Assembly: GCA_963663905.2 (NCBI GenBank)
Contig: OY760657.1
Location: 1,302,001-1,366,000, forward strand
Length of the DNA: 64,000 nucleotides
Direction: 5' to 3'
Source of the DNA: Saccharicrinis sp963663905
GTDB lineage: Bacteria > Bacteroidota > Bacteroidia > Bacteroidales > Marinilabiliaceae
Below the pieces are notes generated by a model. The model made no database searches, was not told where the DNA came from, and saw nothing but the letters and a program-made list of their open reading frames with translations. Numbering within the stretch: position 1 is the stretch's first letter; every line of letters begins with the position of its first letter. Shown one piece after another: positions 9,293-18,637 of the stretch. Made by a program: the position numbers and the translations under genes.

Positions 9293-10120
9293 ATGAATAA
9301 TAACAACAATAAATATTCAAAAATGATAAACGAATTATTCGACCTTTCAGGTAAAGTAGCTCTTGTAACAGGAGGAACTCATGGTATTGGTATGGCTTGT
9401 GGTAAAATGTTAGCTAAAGCAGGTGCTAAACTTTGTGTTAATGATTTAAATGACGAGAAATTAGCTGAGGCTAAAGAAGAATATGCTAAAGACGGTATTG
9501 ACGTTTTTACAGTAAATTTTAATGTTTGTAGCGAAGAAGAAGTTGATAAAGGTATTAGCATCATTGAAAAAGAAGTTGGTCCTGTTGATATATTAGTAAA
9601 TAATGCTGGTATTATTAAGCGTGTACCAATTTTAGAAATGCCAATTAAAGATTTTGAACAAGTTATTGATGTTGACTTAGTAGCTCCTCTTATTGTTGCA
9701 AAACGTATTGCTCCTGGTATGATTGAGCGTCGTCAGGGAAAAATCATTAACATGTGTTCTATGATGAGTGTTTACGGTCGTCAAAATGTTTCTGCTTATG
9801 CTGCTGCAAAAGGTGGTTTAAAATTATTAACAGAAAACATGACTTGTGAGTGGGCTAAATATAATGTACAGATCAACGGTATCGGTCCTGGTTATATTGC
9901 TACTTCACAAACAGCTCCTATCCGTGTTAACGGACACCCATTTAATGATCTAGTTATGACTCGTACTCCTGCTGGACGTTGGGGTGAGCCAGAAGATGTA
10001 GGTAATGCTTGTTTATTCTTATCTTCTAAAGCTGCAGACTTTGTTAACGGTCATATTTTATACGTTGATGGAGGTATTTTAGCGAACTTTGGATATGTAA
10101 AAGGTGAAAATGAAATCTAA
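9293..10120 (+). CDS. kduD: 2-keto-3-deoxygluconate dehydrogenase KduD (SDR)
   Basis: 275 residues of the short-chain dehydrogenase family. The cofactor motif TGGTHGIG is at about 28-35, NNAGI follows, and the catalytic Ser...YAAAK has the Tyr-x3-Lys of SDRs. It reduces DKII to 2-keto-3-deoxygluconate with NAD(P)H. I kept the ATG at 9293 because GAGGTG lies 6-11 bp upstream; the Asn-rich start is unusual, and the internal ATG at 9323 would give a more typical 265-residue protein. Co-operonic with kduI and the DUF4861 gene, 6 bp before the latter. Confidence 0.93.
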   Translation: MNNNNNKYSKMINELFDLSGKVALVTGGTHGIGMACGKMLAKAGAKLCVNDLNDEKLAEAKEEYAKDGIDVFTVNFNVCSEEEVDKGISIIEKEVGPVDILVNNAGIIKRVPILEMPIKDFEQVIDVDLVAPLIVAKRIAPGMIERRQGKIINMCSMMSVYGRQNVSAYAAAKGGLKLLTENMTCEWAKYNVQINGIGPGYIATSQTAPIRVNGHPFNDLVMTRTPAGRWGEPEDVGNACLFLSSKAADFVNGHILYVDGGILANFGYVKGENEI

Positions 10121-10126
10121 TTCTTT

Positions 10127-11296
10127 ATGAACAAGATTTTAAAATTTTCATATATAACTTTATTTCTGGCTGCATTTACTGCATGTACATGCAACCAGAA
10201 ATCCTTAACAGTTTCGGTTAGTAATTCGTTGGATATTGATAGAGGTGGAGAGACTGTTAGAGTGGATCTTGGAGCCTTATCTTCTACATCTGGTCAATTT
10301 ATCGTTGTAGAAAAAGCATCTGGAAACGAAATTCTTGCTCAATTAGTTGATGAGGATGCAGATAGTACTTATGAGGCTATTTTGTTTCAAGTTGATTTAA
10401 AAGCTTCAGAAACTAAAGAATTTGTTATAAAAGAAGGTGCTACTACAATAGAACCAACTGAAGTGAAAACCTTTGGACGTTTTGTTCCTGAACGTTATGA
10501 TGATTTCATTTGGGAGAATGATAAAGTGGCATTCAGAATGTATGGGCCAACATTAAAAAAATTAAAAGAAGAAGGAAACCCAGAAGGAGGAATCTCCGGA
10601 GGATTAGATTGTTGGCTTAAAAAGGTAAACTACTCTGTTATTAATAAATGGATTAAAGGTTACGAGAGTGATCATATGTTCTATCATAGTGATAGAGGTG
10701 AAGGTTTGGATAATTATCATGTAGGTCCAGGTTTAGGTGCTGGAGGAACTGGTGTTATGGTAAATGATTCACTTGTTCAATCTATTAACTTTACTAACTC
10801 ACATGTGTTGTTAAATGGTCCGATCAAAACAAAATTTGTTTTAGATTATGATCCTTATGGTGCTGGAGATGTTAAAGTGCAGGAGCAAAAAACAGTATCT
10901 ATTGATTTAGGATCTAACTTAACTAAGTTTTCTATTTCAGTTGAAGGTACAGATGTCTTAACTTCAGGTATTACCTTGCATGAAAACGATGGTGAATTAA
11001 CTGTTGATTCTACAGCTGTTTTTGTTGATTATTACGCTCCTTATTTTGGAAATGAACTTGGCAATGCCATTGTTGTTGATCCTAAGTATTATGCAGGTTA
11101 TACTTGTATTAATTCAGAAGAAAAAGATCATAGCATCATATTATTACATTTGAATGTTATTGATGGTAAGGTTGAGTATTATGCTGGATTTGCATGGAGT
11201 GAAAGTAAACAATTTTCAGGTAAAGAGGAATGGGAATCTTATTTAGCAAATTTTGCTAAGAAAATTCAAAATCCTTTGCATGTAACAGTAAAATAA
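10127..11296 (+). CDS. DUF4861 lipoprotein
   Basis: 389 residues with a lipoprotein signal (hydrophobic 8-17, lipobox-like TAC, Cys about 20), so probably anchored to the outer or inner membrane facing the periplasm. The body matches the DUF4861 beta-sandwich pattern (GPTLK, GGISGGLDCW, YHVGPGLGAGGTGV, FAWSES), a family of unknown activity common in pectin- and uronate-related clusters. It is the last gene of the lacI-kduI-kduD operon, followed by a terminator. A shorter paralogue closes the uxa operon at 18.6 kb, so the two operons appear to be counterparts. A carbohydrate lyase or mutarotase-like role is conceivable but unproven. Confidence 0.8.
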   Translation: MNKILKFSYITLFLAAFTACTCNQKSLTVSVSNSLDIDRGGETVRVDLGALSSTSGQFIVVEKASGNEILAQLVDEDADSTYEAILFQVDLKASETKEFVIKEGATTIEPTEVKTFGRFVPERYDDFIWENDKVAFRMYGPTLKKLKEEGNPEGGISGGLDCWLKKVNYSVINKWIKGYESDHMFYHSDRGEGLDNYHVGPGLGAGGTGVMVNDSLVQSINFTNSHVLLNGPIKTKFVLDYDPYGAGDVKVQEQKTVSIDLGSNLTKFSISVEGTDVLTSGITLHENDGELTVDSTAVFVDYYAPYFGNELGNAIVVDPKYYAGYTCINSEEKDHSIILLHLNVIDGKVEYYAGFAWSESKQFSGKEEWESYLANFAKKIQNPLHVTVK

Positions 11297-11335
11297 TTTT
11301 ACATATTATAGTTTAGAGATTCATTCTCTTCAAAA

Positions 11336-11370
11336 AAAAAGTCAGGTAGTTGTGCTATCTGACTTTTTTA
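11336..11370 (+). terminator. intrinsic terminator of the kdu operon
   Basis: A GTCAGGTAG/CTATCTGAC stem is followed by six T, 40 bp after the DUF4861 stop codon. Confidence 0.75.
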
Positions 11371-11683
11371 TTTCTATTAGGCTGATGCATGAATCAATTT
11401 ATCATATGTTTTTTTGATATTGGTTGATTATGTGAGTGCACTATCCACTTAATTACTTTAATTAAATCTTACCTCTTTTTGTTTTAATAATTATACCCTG
11501 TGTATTATTAGGTATTTAAAGTATGGTGGTTCCGGACATACTTGTTAATGAACCTTGGATGCATAAGGTGTTTTAATCCGGAGGCATAAGATAACAATGG
11601 CCGGACGTATGCGTCCAGCCATATTAAATAGTATTGTTAAATACTGTTGGTTTTATACGATGTATATTCTATCAGGTATAAGT
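11371..11683. other. convergent intergenic region
   Basis: Gene-free. Contains one GC-rich hairpin (11596-11625, ATGGCCGGACG / CGTCCAGCCAT), possibly a weak terminator for the minus-strand LVIVD gene, but without a clear T run. Otherwise featureless. Confidence 0.4.
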
Positions 11684-13573
11684 CTATTTTCTAGGCAGAC
11701 CGGAGATGTCTAACTTTGTGTTAGGGATGCTCAAATCTTTTGTGTCTTTTATAGTTAATATAATATCATTAAAATCATGATCACATGAATTACTATCCAC
11801 CTTTATATCTTCAAAGGTTAATACAATATCATCACAATCACTACTTAAAAATAGGGTTGATTGTTGTCTTTTGTTAATATTAAATATTTTGTCTGTATAA
11901 TGTGTGTAACTACCATCTACAGTAAGTCCGTTTTTCCAACCCTGAGCAACAATATAAAAACCAATTACAGTACCAGCTGGAAAACTATCTTCTCCTAATT
12001 GTACACGATCTCCATAATCAAGACCTCCACCTTCTCCAACTTTTGATACATTCGGAAAAATAATATGTTTTTCTACCTCATCAATGCATTGAGGAGGGTT
12101 ATTTTCTTGGTAGGTATAATAACCAAAAGTATTCTTCCAACTAGCTCCTTCGTCAATAAATGTAACGTACACTGGAGTTTCTTCACTTACATGAATGTTT
12201 AACACAGCAGTTTCACTAAAAAGGTCTGCGTGATTATTTCTGGCATCTTTGCTTTCAGGAAAAAGTTCTGAAATGTTATCCATAAGGGTTTCACATGGTT
12301 TGGTTGGCTCAATATCATCAGGTACTCCTTCATCAATACTGATGGCAAGTATTTTTAATCCTCCCAGTCCGGAAGCTACAAAAATCAGACTGTCTTTTGA
12401 TTCTACAAAATTAGTAGACTGATAATCGCTGAATTCCATTGCACCTAACATCCATAGGCTATCATTTTTTTCTTCAATAAGTCCTCCAATGTAAACTCCT
12501 GATTCACCATTTCCAATTAATACAAGATCTCCATTCAATGAAACGCTGTTTGTTACATGATTCTCATCTAGCTCACCTTCTGGTGTTTCTGGTTTAGCTA
12601 TAGTTTGTTTTACACTTCCATCTAAATTAAGTATTGAAAGACCTCCTTCGTTTAATGCAGTAAAGATATAATCATCAGAAACTGCAATCTCTGATTTTGA
12701 TTCAGGAGTATTTGCACCACCAACGTAATATGTCTCTTTATATGCTGCATCAGGTAAATCGAAAACATTTACCCTTCCTTCCTGACCTTGCAATACATAA
12801 AGATTATTAGAATTGGAATCAACAGAACGTACATCATCAATCTCATGAGTATTTATTTGGTTATACTCTGAATCAAAAACAATAATACCGCCATCTGATC
12901 CATAAGTTGCATAAATTCGTCCTTCCACAACTTTAATATCAGTTCCTACATATGAGGGAATATCAATAATAGTGTCTACTTTTTCGAATGACATATTTTC
13001 AGTCAATGAAATAACTTCCATAAATGCAGGAGAGTTATATCCTACATCAGCGTAATCACCTCGAGCCCCAACGATATAGATTTTTCCATTTGAATAATCA
13101 ATGGCACTAACATCTGTATTATCCAGGATAGCACTTGAAACAATTGTAGGATTTTTTACATCTGAAACATCAAATATTTCAACTCCTCCAAGATATTTTT
13201 CACCTTTTGTATTGTATGTCACAAATGCATAATTATCACTGATTGTAACATGTGAAGCTTGTATTGTATTATCATTAAAAACGGGTGAAGCTACTTCTGC
13301 TTTTAATTTAAAAACGTAATTTTTAGTTAGATCTATCTCGTTATAATCATCTGTGCTTTTTAGAGTCGAGGATGTATTAGTTTCCACAATGGGTACAATC
13401 TCATTTTTATAATTAATTCTGGATGACAGATTATTATTACTGGTATAGATAAGCAAATTACCAACTTCTGCAAATTCATCTTCTGAATTGCTGTCTATTA
13501 AGGAGTCTTGTTGGCAACTAAATAGTGTTAGTGTGCATAAAAGTATTAGAATTGAAAGACTAATGTTTTTCAT
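11684..13573 (-). CDS. LVIVD-repeat / DUF4114 surface lipoprotein
   Basis: 629 residues. Signal peptide with lipobox LFSC (Cys20), so lipid-anchored. Residues about 100-410 carry repeated blocks such as ..GVEIFDVSDVKNPTIVSS.. and ..YVLQGQEGRVNVFDL.. typical of LVIVD beta-propeller repeats. The C-terminus (430-610) has the DUF4114 features GFYIVAQGWKNG and DHDFNDI, the latter an acidic loop likely to bind calcium. Such proteins are surface or adhesion-like with no known catalysis. It is monocistronic. The combination suggests a cell-surface binding protein; its ligand is unknown. Confidence 0.8.
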   Translation of the reverse strand: MKNISLSILILLCTLTLFSCQQDSLIDSNSEDEFAEVGNLLIYTSNNNLSSRINYKNEIVPIVETNTSSTLKSTDDYNEIDLTKNYVFKLKAEVASPVFNDNTIQASHVTISDNYAFVTYNTKGEKYLGGVEIFDVSDVKNPTIVSSAILDNTDVSAIDYSNGKIYIVGARGDYADVGYNSPAFMEVISLTENMSFEKVDTIIDIPSYVGTDIKVVEGRIYATYGSDGGIIVFDSEYNQINTHEIDDVRSVDSNSNNLYVLQGQEGRVNVFDLPDAAYKETYYVGGANTPESKSEIAVSDDYIFTALNEGGLSILNLDGSVKQTIAKPETPEGELDENHVTNSVSLNGDLVLIGNGESGVYIGGLIEEKNDSLWMLGAMEFSDYQSTNFVESKDSLIFVASGLGGLKILAISIDEGVPDDIEPTKPCETLMDNISELFPESKDARNNHADLFSETAVLNIHVSEETPVYVTFIDEGASWKNTFGYYTYQENNPPQCIDEVEKHIIFPNVSKVGEGGGLDYGDRVQLGEDSFPAGTVIGFYIVAQGWKNGLTVDGSYTHYTDKIFNINKRQQSTLFLSSDCDDIVLTFEDIKVDSNSCDHDFNDIILTIKDTKDLSIPNTKLDISGLPRK

Positions 13574-13985
13574 AGTTTACTAATTTGAATTTTAGTTAAA
13601 TTTATTCTATTGACAAATTAAATAGTTATTTTTCACTTATTACAGCATGCTATTATATTAGGTTCCTTTATTTTGATGAATTACCATATTTTTTAGTTTA
13701 ATTAATCTATTCTAGTTATTACTATTAATGAAAGATAACGTCAGGTACTTTACTAAATAGAATGATGGATATACTTTAGTATTATGTTATAAATTTAGTA
13801 GTGGATTTGAACTTATTACTGCATTAGTTTATATCAATTAACTATTTCGTTATTAAAAAGTAAATATTGAAACATACTTGGATAAACGTCGTAAAAATGT
13901 TGATGAATATTTTGAAATAGAGGATTAATATTTTTGATATTGCAGTTGTTTGTTGATAAATGAATTAATAATAAAAATTATATAT
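13574..13985. other. 412-bp divergent gene-free region
   Basis: Very AT-rich DNA between two divergent genes. No clear promoter pair, repeat or RNA was identified. Confidence 0.4.
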
Positions 13986-14432
13986 ATGAAGTTAGTTTTT
14001 ACCAGTTTATTATTTGTTATGTTTTTGGGTAACATAAAGTCTCAGGAAAACAAGGCAGATTTAATTAAAAGTTTGACAGAAGGATTGATTCAGGTTGAAT
14101 TATCAGATTTAAATGAAAGTTCTCCAATTTCAAGTATTAATAAATTAGCCTATGAGCAAGCTTCAAAGTCTGTTGTTCTTACAAAAGATAATATTGCCGA
14201 ATCACTTAAAGAAGCCAATTCATATAGTGCATTTATAATTACTGTTGGTGTTCACACTATTGTAATAGTGAAGGATTATTCAAAGAGTAGAATGTCAGGA
14301 TCTTGGGGTACAAAAATGCCTTGGGGAAAGGGTTATATTCAAAAAGGATCATTGAACTATAAAGAAGATTATATAAATAATCTGATTGGAATACCAGATA
14401 CTCAAAGAAGGATGATGTTTCTATTTAAATAA
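13986..14432 (+). CDS. small secreted hypothetical protein
   Basis: 148 residues from the ATG at 13986, chosen because it begins a clean signal peptide (MKLVFTSLLFVMFLGNIKSQ). An upstream ATG at 13950 would bury the signal. The mature part is unremarkable, with basic and aromatic residues near the C-terminus (SWGTKMPWGKGYIQKG). No known domain. It converges on pckA with a shared bidirectional terminator. Function unknown. Confidence 0.65.
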   Translation: MKLVFTSLLFVMFLGNIKSQENKADLIKSLTEGLIQVELSDLNESSPISSINKLAYEQASKSVVLTKDNIAESLKEANSYSAFIITVGVHTIVIVKDYSKSRMSGSWGTKMPWGKGYIQKGSLNYKEDYINNLIGIPDTQRRMMFLFK

Positions 14433-14437
14433 AGATT

Positions 14438-14475
14438 AGAGGAGGTTTATTGTTATTTAAACCTCCTCTTTATTT
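14438..14475. terminator. bidirectional terminator between hypothetical gene and pckA
   Basis: A perfect AGAGGAGGTTTA/TAAACCTCCTCT stem with T-rich flanks on both strands, between convergent stop codons at 14432 and 14481. Confidence 0.8.
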
Positions 14476-14480
14476 ATTAA

Positions 14481-16097
14481 TTAGATGATTGGGCCAGCTT
14501 TAATTAATTGTTTACCTAACTCAGTGTCTGTGTATTTATTGAAATTCTCAATAAATAATTCTGCTAAGTGTTTTGCTTTTTTATTCCATTTATCTGGATT
14601 AGAATATGTTTCTCTTGGATCCATAATTTGAGGATCTACGTCATGTAACATTATAGGAACAGATAAATTAAAGATTGGAATTGTTTTAGTTTCTGCTTTT
14701 TCAATTGATCCATCTAAAATAGCATCGATAATCGCTCTTGTATCTTTAATGGAAATCCTTTTACCTGTGCCATTCCAACCTGTATTAACAAGGTAAGCCT
14801 GAGCATTATGTTCTTTCATTTTCTTTACAAGTTCTTCTCCATATTTAGTTGGGTGTAGAGATAAGAAAGCTTCTCCAAAACATGCTGAAAATGTTGGAAC
14901 AGGTTCTGTAACACCAAGTTCAGTTCCTGCTAGTTTGGCAGTAAAACCTGATAAAAAATGATATTGTGTTTGTTCTGGAGTTAGAATAGATACAGGAGGC
15001 ATTACTCCAAAAGCATCAGCGGTTAAAAATATTACCTTATTTGCGTGTCCTGCTTTTGAAACAGGTTTTACAATATTATTGATGTGATAAATAGGATAAG
15101 AAACTCTTGTGTTTTCTGTTACAGATTTATCATTAAAATCAACAGAACCATCACTTAATACTGTTACATTTTCTAATAAAGCATTTCTCTTTATAGCGTG
15201 GTAAATGTCTGGTTCACTTTCTTTGTCAAGATTAATTGTTTTGGCATAGCATCCACCTTCAAAATTAAAAACACCATCATTATCCCATCCATGCTCATCA
15301 TCTCCAATTAGAGCTCTTTTGGGATCTGTTGATAATGTAGTTTTTCCGGTTCCTGATAAACCAAAAAAGATGGCAACATCATCATTTTCTCCTTTGTTTG
15401 CAGAGCAATGCATAGCTGCAATACCTTTTCGGGGTAAATAGTAGTTCATCATGGCAAAAATTCCTTTTTTCATTTCTCCACCGTACCATGTTCCTCCAAT
15501 AATTTGCATTTTTTCAGTAAGGTTGAATATAGTAAATACTTCAGAATGCATTCCTTGTTCTTCCCAATTTGGGTTTGTGAATTTTGACGCATTTAAAACA
15601 ACAAAATCAGGTTCGCCATATGACTCTAATTGTTCTTCAGTTGGTCTGATAAACATATTTTTCACAAAATGTGCTTGCCAGGCAACTTCAGTAACAAATC
15701 TTACCTTTAGTTGTGTGTCTTTATTAGCTCCGCAAAATGTATCTACAACATACAAATGATTATGTTTTAAATCATCTATAACCTGGTCTTTAAGCTTTTT
15801 CCAAATTTCAGGAGAAAGAGGTCTGTTATCATTTGGAGCGTTTTCAGATGTCCACCAGATACTATCTTTAGTGATATCATCATATACAATATATTTATCC
15901 TTAGGCGATCTTCCTGTAAATCTTCCAGTCATGACATTTACGGCTCCAAAGTTGGTTAAAACTCCTTTTTCGTACCCGGTTAAACTTTGGTTTATTTCTT
16001 CAGAAAACAGGAATTCGTAAGATGGATTGTAGATAATGTCTTTTTTGTTTTTGATCCCATATTGGGTTAGGTCTACCGTAGATTTGATTGCTTCCAT
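14481..16097 (-). CDS. pckA: ATP-dependent phosphoenolpyruvate carboxykinase
   Basis: 538 residues, the normal length for bacterial ATP-PEPCK. It interconverts oxaloacetate plus ATP with phosphoenolpyruvate plus CO2 in the cytoplasm. Visible motifs are the substrate loop GRFTGRSPKDK, the P-loop GLSGTGKTTLSTD, and the metal site GDDEHGWD. In anaerobic Bacteroidota the enzyme often runs toward oxaloacetate for succinate fermentation; direction here is not deducible. Monocistronic, with an unusually long (about 400 bp) gene-free region upstream. Confidence 0.97.
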   Translation of the reverse strand: MEAIKSTVDLTQYGIKNKKDIIYNPSYEFLFSEEINQSLTGYEKGVLTNFGAVNVMTGRFTGRSPKDKYIVYDDITKDSIWWTSENAPNDNRPLSPEIWKKLKDQVIDDLKHNHLYVVDTFCGANKDTQLKVRFVTEVAWQAHFVKNMFIRPTEEQLESYGEPDFVVLNASKFTNPNWEEQGMHSEVFTIFNLTEKMQIIGGTWYGGEMKKGIFAMMNYYLPRKGIAAMHCSANKGENDDVAIFFGLSGTGKTTLSTDPKRALIGDDEHGWDNDGVFNFEGGCYAKTINLDKESEPDIYHAIKRNALLENVTVLSDGSVDFNDKSVTENTRVSYPIYHINNIVKPVSKAGHANKVIFLTADAFGVMPPVSILTPEQTQYHFLSGFTAKLAGTELGVTEPVPTFSACFGEAFLSLHPTKYGEELVKKMKEHNAQAYLVNTGWNGTGKRISIKDTRAIIDAILDGSIEKAETKTIPIFNLSVPIMLHDVDPQIMDPRETYSNPDKWNKKAKHLAELFIENFNKYTDTELGKQLIKAGPII

Positions 16098-16430
16098 ACG
16101 CTTTCAATTTAATACTGTTAAAAATTTGTGAATATTAATATTAACAGGATTAACTATAGTAGAAACAATAATATTAATATCCGGAATTCGTAGAAATTTA
16201 CTTACGCCTTGGTTGTTAGTAAGAATAATAGGTGGTATTGTAAGTAAGTGTTTCTTATTAAAAATAGTTAAAAAGAATAAATAAATGCAAATAAATCTTG
16301 TTGATTTTAAATTGATGTAGGTTAAGGTGTTGTGAATGAGGTTGAAAATATATTTTGTTGAAAGATGTAGGAGATTAGTTTTAGATTGATAGGCCAAATA
16401 TTTATAATTTGTTATTTATATCTGAATACA
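16098..16430. other. pckA upstream region without a supported gene
   Basis: About 330 bp. A 97-codon minus-strand frame exists (16104-16397), but its Asn/Ile/Thr-rich composition looks like translated AT-rich leader. It may be a long pckA leader. No riboswitch was recognised. Confidence 0.35.
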
Positions 16431-16466
16431 TAAAAAATGGTTACTCCAAAAACAGAAGTAACCATT
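16431..16466 (-). terminator. intrinsic terminator of the chemoreceptor gene
   Basis: Minus strand ATGGTTACT...AGTAACCAT stem followed by TTTTTTA, 30 bp after the stop codon. Confidence 0.75.
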
Positions 16467-16494
16467 ATAATACTTTATTTAAAGCTGAGTTTAC

Positions 16495-18393
16495 TTAGTT
16501 TAATCTAAAGAAAGATATAGTGTCTTTTAAATGATCAGCTTGTTGAGCAAGCATTTCTGCACTGGAAGCTAATTCTTCACTTGAGGCAGCGTTTTCTTGT
16601 GTGATGTCATTTAACTGTTGTATGGCACTGTTTACTTGAACCGCTCCATTGTTCTGTTCCTGACTTGCAGCTGAAATTTCCTGAACCAGCATTGAAGTAG
16701 AGTTTATTTTAGGAATAATTTCATTCATTAACTGTCCTGTAATTGTAGAAAGGTCTAATCCTTTTGTTGTAAGTGAATTTATTTCATCAGCAGCAGTTTT
16801 GCTTTGTTCGGCAAGTTTTCTTACTTCACCGGCAACAACGGCAAAACCTCTACCATGCTCCCCAGCTCTAGCTGCTTCTACACTAGCATTTAAAGCAAGT
16901 ATATTAGTTTTCATGGCAATGTCGTTAATGATAGATATTTTTTGAGATATAATTTGCATTGCTTTATATGCTTCCTGTGCATGATCATTAACTTTAACCG
17001 AATCATTATTTGCCTCATCAGATACTTTCGATGTCTCCTTTGCGTTGTCTGAATTCTGCTGAATACTCGCAGATATCTCTTCCATGGTTGAGCTTACTTC
17101 TTCTATAGAGCTGGCTTGCTCATTTGCACCTTGAGATAATTGTTGAGATGACCCACTTAATTGTTGACTTGCAACACCAATTCTGTCTGCTCCGTTTTTT
17201 ATATTAGTAACAATGTCTCTTAAACTATCTACCATCTTGTTTAAGGCTGCTGCCAATTGACCTATTTCATCTTTTTGGTCAATGTTGAGTTTTGCATTTA
17301 AATTTCCTTCAGCTATAGACTCAGATATCTTAACGGCCTTTTTTAAACTATCAGAAATATCTTTTGAAATAAAATAAATAAGTGTACCTAATACTAAGAT
17401 GCTAAGGATTAGACCAATAATTATAATGTTTCTAATATGATAGGTGCTTGCAAATAGTTCATCTTCATAAACAGTAACCGCAACGTAAGATTGAATTTCG
17501 TCTAAATATCTGAAATATTGATATTTCTTTCTGCCATCCCATTCGTAGGTTATATATCCTTTTTCAGCGTTTGAATTCTTCATTTTTAAAAAGAAGTCTT
17601 CATCTGCGATACTTTTACCTTCATCTTTAGGGTGAATAATTAGGTTTCCATCGTTGTCAACAATGTAAGGATAACCGGAATCAAAGAAAGTTTTGTCGCT
17701 AAAAATAGCTTTTAGCTTATTCATGTTTTTTTCCTTTACACCAACATAAACAATACCTTCAATGTTTCCTTTTATAATTAATGGTCTGTATGCTGTAAGG
17801 TACCAATCATCCACAACAAAAGCTCTTCCGATGTATGTATTTCCTTCTAATATTGTTTTGATTACAGGAGAGGAGTTGGGGATATATGTTCCTACCGCAC
17901 GTTCACCATTTTTAGCTATAACATTTGTTGAAACTCTAAGAAAACCATCATCAATTCTTTGAAAAATAGTTGCTGTTCCTCCAACTAACTCCTTAATTTC
18001 ATCAACAAATTTAGTGCTGTTCTGAACTGTTTCACCTTTTACAATCCACTCCGATACGTTAATTTGTTTAGTTTCATGTGTTTCTTGATTAGTAGCATCA
18101 AGGTTTATTAAGCTGGAGCTAATTTTAATATCACCTAGGTTTTTAATGAATTGATCGGCTGTATTAATACCAATCTTTACATTTTGTTGATTTGAGGTTA
18201 CATTTTGAGAAATTAATAGATTTAAATCTTTAACATGTTCCTGCATTCGTTCATTGGTAGTTACTTCGCTGGTATTCATTTCTACATTAATTATGTAGAG
18301 CCCAAGAATTCCTAATATCACAACAACTAATGTCGTTATCATCAAACCTAGACGAAGTCCAATTTTTACATCATGAAAGCGTTTCATAAGCAA
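16495..18393 (-). CDS. methyl-accepting chemotaxis protein with extracellular Cache domain
   Basis: 632 residues. TM1 about 15-37, a periplasmic ligand-binding region of the Cache_3/Cache_2 type (about 40-320, with repeated GIVYVGV/IVDNDGNLIIHP motifs), TM2 about 323-345, HAMP 346-400, and a methyl-accepting coiled coil with the highly conserved hairpin tip NILALNASVEAARAGEHGRG (about 515-535) that contacts CheA/CheW. It relays an external small-molecule signal, commonly an organic acid. No che genes or adaptation pentapeptide are visible here. Transcribed alone with its own terminator. Chemoreceptors are uncommon in non-flagellated Bacteroidota. Confidence 0.93.
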   Translation of the reverse strand: MLMKRFHDVKIGLRLGLMITTLVVVILGILGLYIINVEMNTSEVTTNERMQEHVKDLNLLISQNVTSNQQNVKIGINTADQFIKNLGDIKISSSLINLDATNQETHETKQINVSEWIVKGETVQNSTKFVDEIKELVGGTATIFQRIDDGFLRVSTNVIAKNGERAVGTYIPNSSPVIKTILEGNTYIGRAFVVDDWYLTAYRPLIIKGNIEGIVYVGVKEKNMNKLKAIFSDKTFFDSGYPYIVDNDGNLIIHPKDEGKSIADEDFFLKMKNSNAEKGYITYEWDGRKKYQYFRYLDEIQSYVAVTVYEDELFASTYHIRNIIIIGLILSILVLGTLIYFISKDISDSLKKAVKISESIAEGNLNAKLNIDQKDEIGQLAAALNKMVDSLRDIVTNIKNGADRIGVASQQLSGSSQQLSQGANEQASSIEEVSSTMEEISASIQQNSDNAKETSKVSDEANNDSVKVNDHAQEAYKAMQIISQKISIINDIAMKTNILALNASVEAARAGEHGRGFAVVAGEVRKLAEQSKTAADEINSLTTKGLDLSTITGQLMNEIIPKINSTSMLVQEISAASQEQNNGAVQVNSAIQQLNDITQENAASSEELASSAEMLAQQADHLKDTISFFRLN

Positions 18394-18593
18394 TAAGTTA
18401 AATGTTTTGTGTGTCTGTTTTTGTTCTATTATTTATGCTTACGATTACTTTAATATTATTGTTTCTATATATGTAAAATTGTTATTAACACCTTGTTGAT
18501 AAATATATGATGAAAAGTCTTATTGAATTGATAAACGATTATGAAATGAATAAAGGAATATATTGTATTAAAAGTCATATTGGAATTATACAA

Positions 18594-18617
18594 TAAAAAA
18601 GGGCCTTTAGGCCCTTG
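18594..18617 (-). terminator. intrinsic terminator of the uxa operon
   Basis: AAGGGCC/GGCCCTT stem followed by TTTTTTATTG on the minus strand, 20 bp after the DUF4861 stop codon. Confidence 0.85.
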
Positions 18618-18637
18618 AATGAAAATGTATAATGTAT

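Noticed and set aside
16104..16397. 97-codon minus-strand frame upstream of pckA
   Set aside because: Low-complexity Asn/Ile/Thr composition, no domain, and it lies in the probable pckA leader.
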